Counted from the first letter of the stretch, positions 9,042-17,766 are shown. The stretch: DNA of 38,613 nt from Bacteroidales bacterium (GCA_027858835.1 JAQIBY010000081.1:1-38613), one strand, 5' to 3'. Numbers and translations: made by a program. The notes: generated by a model from the sequence alone, not told the origin.

Positions 9042-10148
9042 ATGAAAAAATCTTTACTCACTATCATCATGTTTGCCTTCATTAGCAGCTTATTTGCACA
9101 AAACAGCAATCTAATCATTTTTAGTGACCAAGGCGAAGCGTTCACCATGTATTTAAATGGCATCCAGCAAAACCAAAAGCCAGTAGCTAATGTAAAAGCC
9201 ATTGATCTGAATGCTGATTTTTACAAAGTTCGTTTAGAATTTAACAACAAATCCATTCCGACCCTAGATAAAAGTGTTTGGTTTGAAACTCCCGGAATGG
9301 AATACACATTTAACATTACCCAAAAGAAAAATGGGAAGTATGCATTGAGACCGGTTAGCCAAACTGCAATTGCAGAAAGCACAGATAATTCTGGGATTAC
9401 CGAAAGCGATTACGAAACTCCGGGAACGACAACATCAAAGCAGAAAGAAAGTTGGGCAAGTGAACCAACAGGTGAAAAACCAAGTTCGGATAAGGCTAAA
9501 ATTAATGTTAACATGACCGGCACCTCAATGGATGTAAATGTTGATGATGAAAACGGCGAGCAAGTAGATGTCAATGTAAATTTTGACATGGATGAAAACA
9601 TGAGTACTCAAACAACCACGACAACAAGCACAAACGGAAATCCGGATAATATACATGTAAATATGGATGTTAACGAAACGGAAATGGATGAAAACATTGA
9701 AATTAATATGAGCATCCAGGGAAGTGGCACACAAACAAGTACTAGTACAACGACAACTACCACCACAACAAGCACAAGCACAAATGCAGGGAACACTGAT
9801 TACTATGAAAGCATGGTGAATGAAGAAAATGAAACCATTAGTCATAGTGGAAATTGCAATAGCCCCATGTCAAGTTTTGATTTTGACGATGCAAAAACTG
9901 CTATTGATGAAAAAACTTTCGATGACAGTAAAATAACACTGGCAAAACAAATTACACGGGCTAACTGCTTAAGCTCAGATCAGGTAAGAGACATTATGAA
10001 AGCCTTAGACTACGAAGATTCCCGCTTGGAATATGCAAAATTTGCTTATGATTATGTTTATGACCCAAACAATTATTATAAAGTGAATTCAGCATTTGAA
10101 TTTGAAATGACAATTGAAGAATTGGAGGAATTTCTCGAAAATAAATAG
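9042..10148 (+). CDS. Exported DUF4476 protein with Thr-rich internal repeats
   Basis: This 368-residue predicted secreted or periplasmic protein has a signal peptide (MKKSLLTIIMFAF, cleavage near LFAQ). A beta-rich N-terminal region to about residue 110 is followed by low-complexity sequence. The C-terminal ~95 residues fit DUF4476: a Cys-Asn-x-Pro-Met start, KITLAKQI, a second Cys in NCLSSDQV, then LEYAKFAYDYVYD and NYYKVNSAFEF. The middle (about 155-250) holds two copies of a module, each an acidic NVNMDVN/MDEN segment followed by a run of Thr and Ser. DUF4476 has no established biochemical role that I can name. The gene is followed by a strong intrinsic terminator, so it ends a transcript. 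Export and domain call are confident; the function is unknown. Confidence 0.85.
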   Translation: MKKSLLTIIMFAFISSLFAQNSNLIIFSDQGEAFTMYLNGIQQNQKPVANVKAIDLNADFYKVRLEFNNKSIPTLDKSVWFETPGMEYTFNITQKKNGKYALRPVSQTAIAESTDNSGITESDYETPGTTTSKQKESWASEPTGEKPSSDKAKINVNMTGTSMDVNVDDENGEQVDVNVNFDMDENMSTQTTTTTSTNGNPDNIHVNMDVNETEMDENIEINMSIQGSGTQTSTSTTTTTTTTSTSTNAGNTDYYESMVNEENETISHSGNCNSPMSSFDFDDAKTAIDEKTFDDSKITLAKQITRANCLSSDQVRDIMKALDYEDSRLEYAKFAYDYVYDPNNYYKVNSAFEFEMTIEELEEFLENK

Positions 10149-10188
10149 CAAATTTCAAATATTTGTAAAATAAATACTATCTTAATGC

Positions 10189-10218
10189 CGTGTAAGTTAT
10201 TGCTTACACGCTTTTTTT
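10189..10218 (+). terminator. Rho-independent terminator after the DUF4476 gene
   Basis: A perfect 8-bp stem CGTGTAAG/CTTACACG with a 6-base loop is followed by C and seven T residues, about 40 bases after the stop codon. This is a textbook intrinsic terminator for the plus strand. Confidence 0.9.
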
Positions 10219-10270
10219 ATAGGGAAAAATTTTAAATTGTGAGCAATAAACTCATAAAAATTTAGTATTT

Positions 10271-11485
10271 ATGGGGTATAAACACTGTGTAATTGGACTT
10301 TTATTATCTGTAATAAGTGCATTTGGTTACGCCCAAAGTAACATACAACTATTGGGGCAAGCAGAAATGCGGCTTGATACAAAAAACGGCAAATTACAAA
10401 TATCCATTGATTCAATTAAAAATTTGGATACTGTGGGAATTTCAGGCAAGCTTCGACTTCGCCTTTACTTCCTTCCTGAAAAATATAATGGCACAACGGT
10501 CAATGGATTTCTTACTGGGGAGTCTTACTTCAAACAAAAAATCCCCGCAAACTCAACAGCTATAAACTTCAAAACCGATATGCCTTTTTATGAAATCCCT
10601 AAAGGAAAATATTATAAAACAATCTGTCTTGAAGAAATGATAGATGGGGAATATCAGATTATAAATTTCCTTAACTTTGAGAATCAATCAGAAGTGAATT
10701 ATCCAAAGCTTAGTTTTCAAAGTTTTGAAAAAGCACTCGATCAAAAAGTAAAGCGCAGTGTCCATTCCATTTCAGGCAAATGCCTCGATGAAAACATCCA
10801 ACTAAAAACTTTTCCAAATTTAGCGATTTTACATATTAAATGTCGTGATGATAAACTTCATGAAAATATTTCAACATTCTCCACACTAAAACATTTGGAG
10901 TTAAATATGCCAAATATTGAAAACTTACCGAATGACATCAGCAATTTAAGTGCGCTGGAAAGGTTCTCTTGTACGATTAGCAGTTTAAAAGAATTGCCGG
11001 AAAGCGTATCGGCTTGGAAAAATCTAAAATCACTTGATATATCATATACCGCAATACAAGCATTACCACAAAGCATAGGTGATTTAAGAAATCTTGAGAC
11101 ACTAAAACTAAACGACAATGAAATAAACCAACTTCCGGCATCCTTTACACAGCTTGAAAATCTCAAACATCTTGAAATTAACAACACAAATATTCAAAGC
11201 CTACCCGAGAATCTCGGGGAACTATCTAATCTGCAACATCTTGAATGCAGACATTCTGAAATTTCAGAAATACCATCCTCTGCGGAGCAGCTTAAAAGCT
11301 TAAAGCATCTCGACATATCCGGCACGAATGTTAATAAAATACCAAGTAAGCTTATTAAATCGCTTGGCGCTTTGGAATACATCAATCTCAGCGGAACCTC
11401 CTTATCTGAACGACAAATGAAACGCATAAAAAAACATGTACCGGAGCATTGCAAGGTCATTACTGAAATTCAAATTGGAGAATAA
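10271..11485 (+). CDS. Exported leucine-rich-repeat protein
   Basis: This 404-residue protein has a signal peptide (MGYKHCVIGLLLSV, cleavage near GYAQ), a beta-rich N-terminal part to about residue 150, and then a leucine-rich-repeat solenoid to the C-terminus. At least eight repeats of about 23 residues follow the pattern LPxxIxxLxxLxxLxLxxNxI, for example LPQSIGDLRNLETLKL and LPENLGELSNLQHLEC. Repeats of this kind usually bind proteins. No T9SS sorting tail and no membrane anchor are visible, so the mature protein is probably periplasmic or secreted by another route. The gene lies after a strong terminator and before fur with about 140 bases of AT-rich sequence on that side. The binding partner cannot be inferred. 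Confidence 0.85.
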   Translation: MGYKHCVIGLLLSVISAFGYAQSNIQLLGQAEMRLDTKNGKLQISIDSIKNLDTVGISGKLRLRLYFLPEKYNGTTVNGFLTGESYFKQKIPANSTAINFKTDMPFYEIPKGKYYKTICLEEMIDGEYQIINFLNFENQSEVNYPKLSFQSFEKALDQKVKRSVHSISGKCLDENIQLKTFPNLAILHIKCRDDKLHENISTFSTLKHLELNMPNIENLPNDISNLSALERFSCTISSLKELPESVSAWKNLKSLDISYTAIQALPQSIGDLRNLETLKLNDNEINQLPASFTQLENLKHLEINNTNIQSLPENLGELSNLQHLECRHSEISEIPSSAEQLKSLKHLDISGTNVNKIPSKLIKSLGALEYINLSGTSLSERQMKRIKKHVPEHCKVITEIQIGE

Positions 11486-11552
11486 TCGGTTTCTTAGGGG
11501 AAATCGGGGATGTATTTGTCCTTAAAAATCGCACGAAAATTGCCTTAAAACC

Positions 11553-11560
11553 TATTTTTG
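11553..11560 (+). promoter_or_regulatory. Candidate -7 box upstream of fur
   Basis: TATTTTTG matches TAnnTTTG fully and lies 67 bases before the fur ATG in a 142-base intergenic gap. A second AT-rich stretch lies closer to the gene, and no -33 TTG is found at standard spacing, so this is moderate evidence. Confidence 0.4.
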
Positions 11561-11627
11561 TAAAAAAAATCACTTTTTTCATTGCCAGATTTCTATTTTT
11601 ATTTAATTTTATTCAAAATTAGAAATT

Positions 11628-12074
11628 ATGGCAGAAAGTCAAAGCCAACACGTAAAAAAGGTATTTACTGAATATCTTGAAAAAACAAAACATCGGAAAA
11701 CTCCCGAACGTTTTGCAATTTTAGAAGAGATTTACTCAAACTCCGGTCATTTTGATATTGAGACACTCTATATCAACATGAAAAACAAAAACTATCGTGT
11801 GAGTCGGGCAACCTTGTATAACACAATTGACTTACTATTGGAGTCAAGATTAGTCATCAAACATCAGTTTGGTCAAAACATCTCCACCTACGAAAAAGCC
11901 TACGACTGCAAGGAGCACGATCATTTAATATGTACAAAATGCGGAAAAGTGATAGAATTTTGTGATACTCGTGTAAATGAAGTTCAATCAGAAATTAGTT
12001 CGAAAAATGATTTTGACGTTTCGTATCATTCTTTGTATTTTTACGGGCTGTGCTCAAATTGTAAAAAGAAATAA
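11628..12074 (+). CDS. Fur-family metal-responsive transcription regulator
   Basis: This 148-residue DNA-binding regulator belongs to the Fur/PerR/Zur family. The N-terminal winged helix is at about residues 10-85, with [14 protein letters not shown] and the recognition helix [16 protein letters not shown]. The dimerisation and metal-binding half contains [17 protein letters not shown], and the C-terminal pair is CSNCKKK, so the four structural-zinc cysteines (CxxC twice) are present. I cannot tell from motifs alone whether it senses iron, peroxide or zinc, so no symbol is given. The gene is 32 bases upstream of purA on the same strand and the two are probably cotranscribed. Confidence 0.93.
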   Translation: MAESQSQHVKKVFTEYLEKTKHRKTPERFAILEEIYSNSGHFDIETLYINMKNKNYRVSRATLYNTIDLLLESRLVIKHQFGQNISTYEKAYDCKEHDHLICTKCGKVIEFCDTRVNEVQSEISSKNDFDVSYHSLYFYGLCSNCKKK

Positions 12075-12106
12075 ACCGGAGCATTCCGGATAATGAATGA
12101 AACGAT

Positions 12107-13369
12107 ATGATAAAAACTGATGTATTACTGGGTCTTCAATGGGGCGACGAAGGCAAAGGGAAAATTGTAGATGTATTAACCCCAAATTATCATAATATTG
12201 CTCGTTTTCAAGGTGGTCCAAATGCAGGACACAGTCTTGAATTCAATGAAATAAAACATGTCTTGCATATTATTCCTAGCGGAATTTTTCATCCCGACAA
12301 AATGAACATCATTGGAAATGGTGTAGTTATCGATCCTATCATTTTAAGAAAAGAAATTAAGGATGCCGAAAAATTAGGAGTAAATCCAACAAAAAATTTG
12401 ATAATTTCTGATAAAGCTAGTTTAATACTACCGACTCACAGATTATTAGATGCCGCCTACGAAAATCGTAAAGGCGAAAGTAAAATTGGGAGTACGCTTA
12501 AAGGAATCGGGCCTTGCTATACTGACAAAACTGCACGTCTCGGATTACGCGTCGGAGATATCCTTTTGCCGGATTTTCATAATCGATACAAACAACTTGT
12601 TGAGCACCATACAATTCTACTGGAAAGTTTCAAAGGAGAATTGCCTACCGAAGCCATGGAAAATGAATGGATGGATGCCGTCAATTATCTTAGCAAATTA
12701 AAAGTTCTTAATACCGAATATTATATTCATAGCGAACTAAGTGCAGGGCGAACAGTGCTCGCAGAAGGTGCTCAAGGCTCAATGTTAGACATTGACTACG
12801 GCTCCTACCCATTTGTTACAAGCTCAAACACTGTCAGTGCAGGTGTTTCCACAGGGCTGGGTATTTCTCCACATAAAGTTGGTGAAGTTTATGGCATTTT
12901 TAAAGCCTATTGTACTCGCGTGGGGAGCGGTTCGTTTCCGACTGAATTATTTGATGATGATGGACAAAAATTAAGAGACCAAGGGCATGAATATGGATCA
13001 ACAACCGGACGCCCAAGACGATGCGGATGGTTAGATTTGGTTGCGCTGAAATACAGCATCATGCTTAACGGTGTCACAAAATTAATCATGACAAAAGCGG
13101 ATGTTTTGGACGGTTTTGACACCATAAAAATTGCAACTGCATATCAAGTCAAGAATATTGAAATCACAGAAATTCCATACAAACTTGAAGATGCAGAGCC
13201 TGTTTACACTGAATTGCAGGGGTGGAATTGTCCTTTAGATACAATGAAATCAAAAGATGAATTTCCAAAAGCACTTTGGGAATATATTGCTTTCATTGAA
13301 AAGGAAACCGGAGTACCGGTAAGCATTGTCTCTATTGGACCAAACAGAAATCAAACCATTCATATTTAA
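12107..13369 (+). CDS. purA: Adenylosuccinate synthetase
   Basis: This 420-residue cytoplasmic enzyme joins IMP and aspartate using GTP to give adenylosuccinate, the first committed step to AMP. The signature QWGDEGKGKIVD near the N-terminus (GDEGKGK about residues 12-18) includes the catalytic Asp. NAGH carries the catalytic His, and LAEGAQGSMLDIDYGSYPFVTSSN and TTGRPRRCGWLD are family motifs. The length is normal. It follows fur by 32 bases and competes with guaB, also in this window, for IMP. A weak inverted repeat CCGGA/TCCGG lies in the gap before it. Confidence 0.98.
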   Translation: MIKTDVLLGLQWGDEGKGKIVDVLTPNYHNIARFQGGPNAGHSLEFNEIKHVLHIIPSGIFHPDKMNIIGNGVVIDPIILRKEIKDAEKLGVNPTKNLIISDKASLILPTHRLLDAAYENRKGESKIGSTLKGIGPCYTDKTARLGLRVGDILLPDFHNRYKQLVEHHTILLESFKGELPTEAMENEWMDAVNYLSKLKVLNTEYYIHSELSAGRTVLAEGAQGSMLDIDYGSYPFVTSSNTVSAGVSTGLGISPHKVGEVYGIFKAYCTRVGSGSFPTELFDDDGQKLRDQGHEYGSTTGRPRRCGWLDLVALKYSIMLNGVTKLIMTKADVLDGFDTIKIATAYQVKNIEITEIPYKLEDAEPVYTELQGWNCPLDTMKSKDEFPKALWEYIAFIEKETGVPVSIVSIGPNRNQTIHI

Positions 13370-13411
13370 TCTTTGAGTGGCATTTGTGAATTTTTAAAGC
13401 ATTGCAAGAAA

Positions 13412-14314
13412 ATGATGAAGCATATAATTCGTATTTCACAACTTAGTTTATTAATAATCGCCATACTTTTCAGCAATACAGTAGCATCTCAAATTGAAGT
13501 GGGGCTCTTACATGCTGACGGAAATAAAGAAAACTTGTCGCAAACACATCTGATGCGCCTTAAAAACAGTCGTTGTGAAGTAATTGTACCACAAAGCATG
13601 AAAACTCCAGTTCAAGAGGCAATGGAAAACCACTGGATAATTACAGATTGGACGCTTTATACCGATTCCGAGCGCAACACACAGCCTAGTGATACTGTCA
13701 GTGTATTTACGCTTAGCGTCGAATCAGGACCAACTGCTCAAACTCCAAAAATCAGTCTTGAATTGCTAGTGAAAAATTTTAATGGAGAAACTATTCGGAT
13801 TGCAGAAATCATACTGTTCCCTGATGCTGAGCTTATTGCCAAAATACAAAGCATAAACAGTCCCGAAGCACAGCGTCATGAACTATTTCAGCAAGGCAAG
13901 TTTTACAATGCCGAAAACGAGTTTTTATCGCATAATATTCGAGCCATTAACGATCAACTCAATAAAGGAAAATCTATCTGGTTTGATGATGATTATAGTA
14001 GTCAGGCACATATTAAAATGTTAAAAAACAAGACGCTTGGTATTCCTGAATATTGTTTTCTGCGCCGTAATATGCTAAACGGAAAAGACGAAGCCTACGA
14101 AGAAGATAAACTCATGAAGCATTTTCCTTATAATTGGGAAAAAGCAGAAAATAGTGACACCCGATTCGTATTTCTGTATGCACAATCAGGAGCAGCAACT
14201 TTTATCAGCATTTTTGACACACTTAGTGGTCAAATTATTTATCAAACAAAATCATCAAACAAATACAAATTAAGTTCAAAAGATTTCAAAACCCTTGCTA
14301 AACAAATTGGTTAA
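13412..14314 (+). CDS. Exported protein of unknown function
   Basis: I do not recognise this 300-residue protein. It starts MMKHIIRISQLSLLIIAILF, a good signal peptide with likely cleavage near VASQ. I took the ATG at 13412 (13415 is equally possible) because the longer frame to 13373 begins with TTG and places charged residues ahead of the signal peptide. The mature part mixes strands and helices: an N-terminal beta-rich region about residues 25-145, then a charged helical region with NAENEFLSHNIRAINDQLNKG, then a strand-rich end with RFVFLYAQSGAATFISIFD. It contains no obvious catalytic motif, repeat or sorting tail. The gene begins 42 bases after purA and may be read through from it. Confidence 0.7.
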   Translation: MMKHIIRISQLSLLIIAILFSNTVASQIEVGLLHADGNKENLSQTHLMRLKNSRCEVIVPQSMKTPVQEAMENHWIITDWTLYTDSERNTQPSDTVSVFTLSVESGPTAQTPKISLELLVKNFNGETIRIAEIILFPDAELIAKIQSINSPEAQRHELFQQGKFYNAENEFLSHNIRAINDQLNKGKSIWFDDDYSSQAHIKMLKNKTLGIPEYCFLRRNMLNGKDEAYEEDKLMKHFPYNWEKAENSDTRFVFLYAQSGAATFISIFDTLSGQIIYQTKSSNKYKLSSKDFKTLAKQIG

Positions 14315-14320
14315 GGCAAG

Positions 14321-14351
14321 TTGCGATTTTAGTAAAAAAACATTATCTTAG
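14321..14351 (+). promoter_or_regulatory. Candidate promoter of the DUF3127 gene
   Basis: A TTG at 14321-14323 is followed after 20 bases by TATCTTAG at 14344-14351, one base off TAnnTTTG. This is the -33/-7 spacing expected for the main sigma factor of Bacteroidota. It lies 21 bases before the ATG. Confidence 0.5.
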
Positions 14352-14372
14352 AAAAATAAAAAAACAAAGACT

Positions 14373-14750
14373 ATGGAAATTACAGGCAAAGTAATACAAC
14401 TGAATGAGCCGTTGACGGGAAAATCTGCTCGCGGAGAATGGAAAAAACAGGAACTTATCATTGAAACAGAAGATCAATATCCAAAACAAGTATGTTTACT
14501 CAACTGGAATGATAAAGTGGATGTAAGCAACCTGAAACCGGGACAAAAAATCACTGCCGGCATTAATATTGAAAGTCGCGAATTTAATGATCGTTGGTTT
14601 ACGGATGTGAAAATTTGGAAACTCAATGTAGCAGACGATGAAACACCGGCAAGTTCATCTGCAGGAACAATGCCACCTCCAGGAGTACCAGATGAAAACG
14701 ACCCGTTCGGCGGTACGTCGAATGAAGAAGACGACGGGTTGCCATTCTAG
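14373..14750 (+). CDS. DUF3127 OB-fold-like protein with SSB-type acidic tail
   Basis: This is a 125-residue cytoplasmic protein. The first ~88 residues match DUF3127: MEITGKVIQLNEPLTGKSARGEW, then YPKQVCLLNWNDKVD, then FTDVKIWKLNV. The pattern of strands suggests an OB fold. The remainder is a flexible Pro, Gly and Ser linker that becomes acidic and ends in EEDDGLPF. That end closely resembles the conserved tip of single-stranded DNA-binding proteins (DDDIPF in E. coli), which docks RecQ, RecO and other repair proteins. I infer a nucleic-acid-binding role, possibly related to SSB; this has not been shown by the sequence. The gene is separated from its neighbours by gaps of 58 and 122 bases and has its own candidate promoter. 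Confidence 0.87.
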   Translation: MEITGKVIQLNEPLTGKSARGEWKKQELIIETEDQYPKQVCLLNWNDKVDVSNLKPGQKITAGINIESREFNDRWFTDVKIWKLNVADDETPASSSAGTMPPPGVPDENDPFGGTSNEEDDGLPF

Positions 14751-14872
14751 AGCGAACAACAGATTTTACTCTAAATTACAACCAATTTACAAGTAAGGGA
14801 ACTTCTAATAAATGAACATAAAACATATTCCTTATCCATGCGTTCCATTCGTGCACATAAAAATAAATTATT

Positions 14873-15448
14873 ATGAATACACTAATTTTATATGCCAATT
14901 ATAAATCGCCCAGTTTTAATTCCGCTATACGGGATATGCTTGGTGATACACTGAATAAAAACGGACACGAAGTTGTTATTCGGGATTTATACAATATCCG
15001 ATTTAACCCGGTACTCAGCCGTAAAGATTTAGAAAGCATTGATGAGAATATTTACCCCATTGAAATTACTGAAGAACAGAAATTTATCAAACGTGCTGAC
15101 ATAGTTTTTCTGGTTTACCCAATATGGTGGTCAGGAATGCCGGCTATTTTAAAAGGATATATTGAACGGGTTTTTCTTGAAGGCTTTGCATTTAAAACGC
15201 TTAACGGAAAAGCAACACCTTTGCTAAGCAATAAAAAAGTGATGATCTTCAACACACTAGGAACAAAAGGCTTTTTTAATACTTCCAAAAAAATTGATGC
15301 ATTGAATTTCATTACAGAACAATGTATTTTCGAATACTGCGGAATGGAAGTTGTTGAACACAAATATTTTGAAGGAGTTAAAACTGTTGATGAAACCACT
15401 AGACAAGGCTACCTCGAAACCGTCCGAAAAATTGCAGAACAATTATAA
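14873..15448 (+). CDS. NAD(P)H-dependent quinone reductase, flavodoxin fold
   Basis: This 191-residue cytoplasmic flavoprotein is of the NQO1/MdaB/KefF type. It opens with MNTLILYANYKSPSFN, the flavin phosphate-binding loop, and has VFLVYPIWWSGMPAILKGYIERVF, the family's conserved YPxWWxxxPAxLKG motif. FNTLGTKGFF is the second flavin-contact loop. The enzyme should use NAD(P)H to reduce quinones or related acceptors by two electrons, protecting against redox stress. It is a single gene with 122 bases upstream that hold no clear signal. The physiological substrate is unknown. Confidence 0.9.
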   Translation: MNTLILYANYKSPSFNSAIRDMLGDTLNKNGHEVVIRDLYNIRFNPVLSRKDLESIDENIYPIEITEEQKFIKRADIVFLVYPIWWSGMPAILKGYIERVFLEGFAFKTLNGKATPLLSNKKVMIFNTLGTKGFFNTSKKIDALNFITEQCIFEYCGMEVVEHKYFEGVKTVDETTRQGYLETVRKIAEQL

Positions 15449-15531
15449 ACTATCCACAGCCGTCTGTGAATAAATAATAATTTTACCATTGAAAAAGTAA
15501 GTATCTTTATACGGATAAAAGTAAAAACTAT

Positions 15532-15846
15532 ATGCGCCATTTTTTACATAATATTTGGAAACAGATTCGACCCTATGTAAGGAATAAATATATATTGAGC
15601 TTCTTAATTTTCACTATTTGGATTAGTTTTTTTGACACCTATCATTTGATTGACAGGGTTCGCAGTGTAAATGCTTTACATGAATTAGAAGCTGAACGAG
15701 ATTTTTTCAAGGAGGAAATAACAAAATATCGTCGCCAATTAAATGAATTGGATCACAACAAAGAAAGTCTGGAAAAATTTGCACGTGAACAGCATCTGAT
15801 GAAAAAAGAGAATGAAGATGTTTTCATTATCCTCGATGCAGAATAA
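15532..15846 (+). CDS. DivIC/FtsB-like septum formation protein
   Basis: This 104-residue bitopic membrane protein has a short basic cytoplasmic N-terminus, one transmembrane helix at about residues 22-38 (KYILSFLIFTIWISFF), and a coiled coil from about 48 to 80 rich in Glu and Leu. The end LEKFAREQHLMKKENEDVFII matches the FtsB/DivIC signature (ARE-x-hM-x-K-x-E). It should join FtsL and FtsQ-like proteins in the divisome. It is a single gene, and the next gene is convergent 21 bases away. Confidence 0.9.
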   Translation: MRHFLHNIWKQIRPYVRNKYILSFLIFTIWISFFDTYHLIDRVRSVNALHELEAERDFFKEEITKYRRQLNELDHNKESLEKFAREQHLMKKENEDVFIILDAE

Positions 15847-15867
15847 ACTCTTAATGTTTAAAAAAAA

Positions 15868-17658
15868 CTAAAAGTCCCCTATTCCGTAAATGCTACCATC
15901 AGGATTTTTTTCAGGTTGCCAGGTTCTAACATGAATGACAGGCTCCGTAGTATCATTCATATCAATTAAGAGAAACAAATATCCGCTATCACCGTAATTT
16001 GATGAAAAATAATCCTGCTGTATTTGAATTCCGTATACTTCGCCGCCTTTACCCGATTTGCGAATTTCATTATCATTAAATTTTATATTGATGTATTCCT
16101 TGCTCTTAAATGAATACGACAGATGTTTCAAATACTCGTTTTTATCGTAGCGATTATAATGCACAATGGGATTTTCGTAATAATTATGCTCCGGATTTTT
16201 CTTTGGTTTTGTCATCCACCCGGTGATAATCAGCGCATCGTCAGAGAAAACACTTTCAATATAATCTAATCGTTTCAGTGCGAAGGCCGTTTTGTAATGC
16301 TCCATAAAATCAATTAAATGTAAACGCACTGATTCCTCCCAAGTATCTTGTCCCAAAATATCTCCCAGTGCATTTTGACTCAATCCAAAGGTAATATCTT
16401 GAATTTTTTGCTCCGCATTAAATGTAAAAACCACATCTTCAACAAACGAACGCGAATTATTTGAAAATGCAAACTTCATTTTAACAGAGCGAGCCACCAC
16501 ATTATCACCAAATTGCATAAATTCCATATTGTCATTTGATAAAACCAAGGCATTTCCATACTGCAACAATTTTGTAAAAATCTCATATCCTTCATCGGAA
16601 AAGTACGATTTCACAGTCTCATATGCATTTTGATCAACCGCCTGACAGACAGCCTCCATCACGTTTACTAATGCTTCGGGATTTGATAAAACGGCATTCA
16701 TCACAATTTCCTCGTTCGGACTTTGCTTCGTTTCAAGCATCGCTTGATCCACTTCCGAATTAATCTTCAGATAGGCATCCCGAAAAGGAATGGGATCCAC
16801 TTCCTGCATAACATCCCGCAATTCGTTATCAATGGCTGCTTCTGCTTCAAAAAAGTACTCGGTTTTTATGTCAATGCTGCTGTTTTCATCAAAACTCGGG
16901 GGCAGCTCAATATATCCTAAACCGTCTTTTGCTCCAATGATATTTGACCAGTTTCGTCCATTAAAATAAGAATAATCGAGGTTAGACACCGGCTTCCCGT
17001 TCCATGTGATGTCCAAAATTGCAAGTTTGTAGGCTTCTCGATCTTCCAGTTTCATCAAATTCATTCTGACACCAGCCAAAACCTGCTTAATTTGAAAAGG
17101 TAACCAAGTGGAAAGCAAGTGTTCATTACCCTCAGCATCAGTCATTTTTATAGAATTTCCGTACGGATGAGATTGCAATAATGTCAATGCCCAATAATAA
17201 TAACGAATTGCATCGGCAATTTGGACTTGTTCCAGTGCTTTATTTCCATTGTACGAAAATCCAAGAATTTTCTGCTTTCTGGCTTCAAAAATTTTATGCA
17301 ACTCACTGCGCTTAATGTAACGAAACACATGGGCATCAGGCTCATTAGAAATAACAATTTGTTCTGTATTTCGCAAACTGGCATTACTGTATGTATTCAC
17401 AACCGATTTTACCTGCTCACTATAACTTTCAGCCGCTTCACTGTCTTCAGTTTTCAGCATGGTAAAATTACTTTCAACCTCGGTTGATATCTGAGAAATA
17501 ATCATTGACAATGCTCCATTATTGGCTTTTTTCAAAGTGCTTCCTTTCCCCTCACCCCAAATGTATGTATTCCGATTGGCTTTTATCTGATCAATTGTTT
17601 GACCAAATGCAGTAATTGTCAGCAATAAAAAAGCAATAATGAATTGTATTTTCCTCAT
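15868..17658 (-). CDS. Large exported protein of unknown function (LPP20-like start, NTF2-like end)
   Basis: This 596-residue protein has a signal peptide (MRKIQFIIAFLLLTIT, cleavage near AFGQ). The first ~110 mature residues (NTYIWGEGKGSTLKKANNGALSMI, then many Ser/Glu/Val) resemble LPP20/TolB-associated-type domains found at the start of other Bacteroidota envelope proteins. The part around residues 425-596 may be NTF2-like: LIDFMEHYKTAFALKRLDYIESVFSDDALI. A second helical-then-strand unit around 315-420 looks related (FSDEGYEIFTKLLQYGNALVL). No catalytic motif or T9SS tail is present. Its promoter probably uses the TATCTTTG box at 17724-17731. Domain suggestions are by eye and moderate. 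Confidence 0.75.
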   Translation of the reverse strand: MRKIQFIIAFLLLTITAFGQTIDQIKANRNTYIWGEGKGSTLKKANNGALSMIISQISTEVESNFTMLKTEDSEAAESYSEQVKSVVNTYSNASLRNTEQIVISNEPDAHVFRYIKRSELHKIFEARKQKILGFSYNGNKALEQVQIADAIRYYYWALTLLQSHPYGNSIKMTDAEGNEHLLSTWLPFQIKQVLAGVRMNLMKLEDREAYKLAILDITWNGKPVSNLDYSYFNGRNWSNIIGAKDGLGYIELPPSFDENSSIDIKTEYFFEAEAAIDNELRDVMQEVDPIPFRDAYLKINSEVDQAMLETKQSPNEEIVMNAVLSNPEALVNVMEAVCQAVDQNAYETVKSYFSDEGYEIFTKLLQYGNALVLSNDNMEFMQFGDNVVARSVKMKFAFSNNSRSFVEDVVFTFNAEQKIQDITFGLSQNALGDILGQDTWEESVRLHLIDFMEHYKTAFALKRLDYIESVFSDDALIITGWMTKPKKNPEHNYYENPIVHYNRYDKNEYLKHLSYSFKSKEYINIKFNDNEIRKSGKGGEVYGIQIQQDYFSSNYGDSGYLFLLIDMNDTTEPVIHVRTWQPEKNPDGSIYGIGDF

Positions 17659-17723
17659 AGTTTGAATTGATTAATTGGAATGCACAATTTAGAGCAATAA
17701 AAACCCAAAAATCATACCTAAAA

Positions 17724-17731
17724 CAAAGATA
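17724..17731 (-). promoter_or_regulatory. -7 box TATCTTTG for the 596-residue exported protein
   Basis: This is an exact TATCTTTG 65 bases before the ATG at 17658, in the 108-base gap to the RAYT gene. It is one of four identical copies in the window, each upstream of a start codon. Confidence 0.6.
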
Positions 17732-17766
17732 AAATTTTTCTCTGGAAAAGAAAATCTTGATGGTTC

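Noticed and set aside
9410-9845. Antisense reading frames over the DUF4476 gene, rich in Val and Cys
   Set aside because: They are the complement of Thr (ACN) codon runs and carry no protein signature.
12076-12089. CCGGA/TCCGG inverted repeat between fur and purA as a terminator
   Set aside because: The stem is only five pairs with no T-run, and the genes are 32 bases apart, so read-through is more likely.
13373-13411. Start of the unknown secreted protein at 13373
   Set aside because: This is TTG with a poor leader; the ATG at 13412 begins the signal peptide directly.
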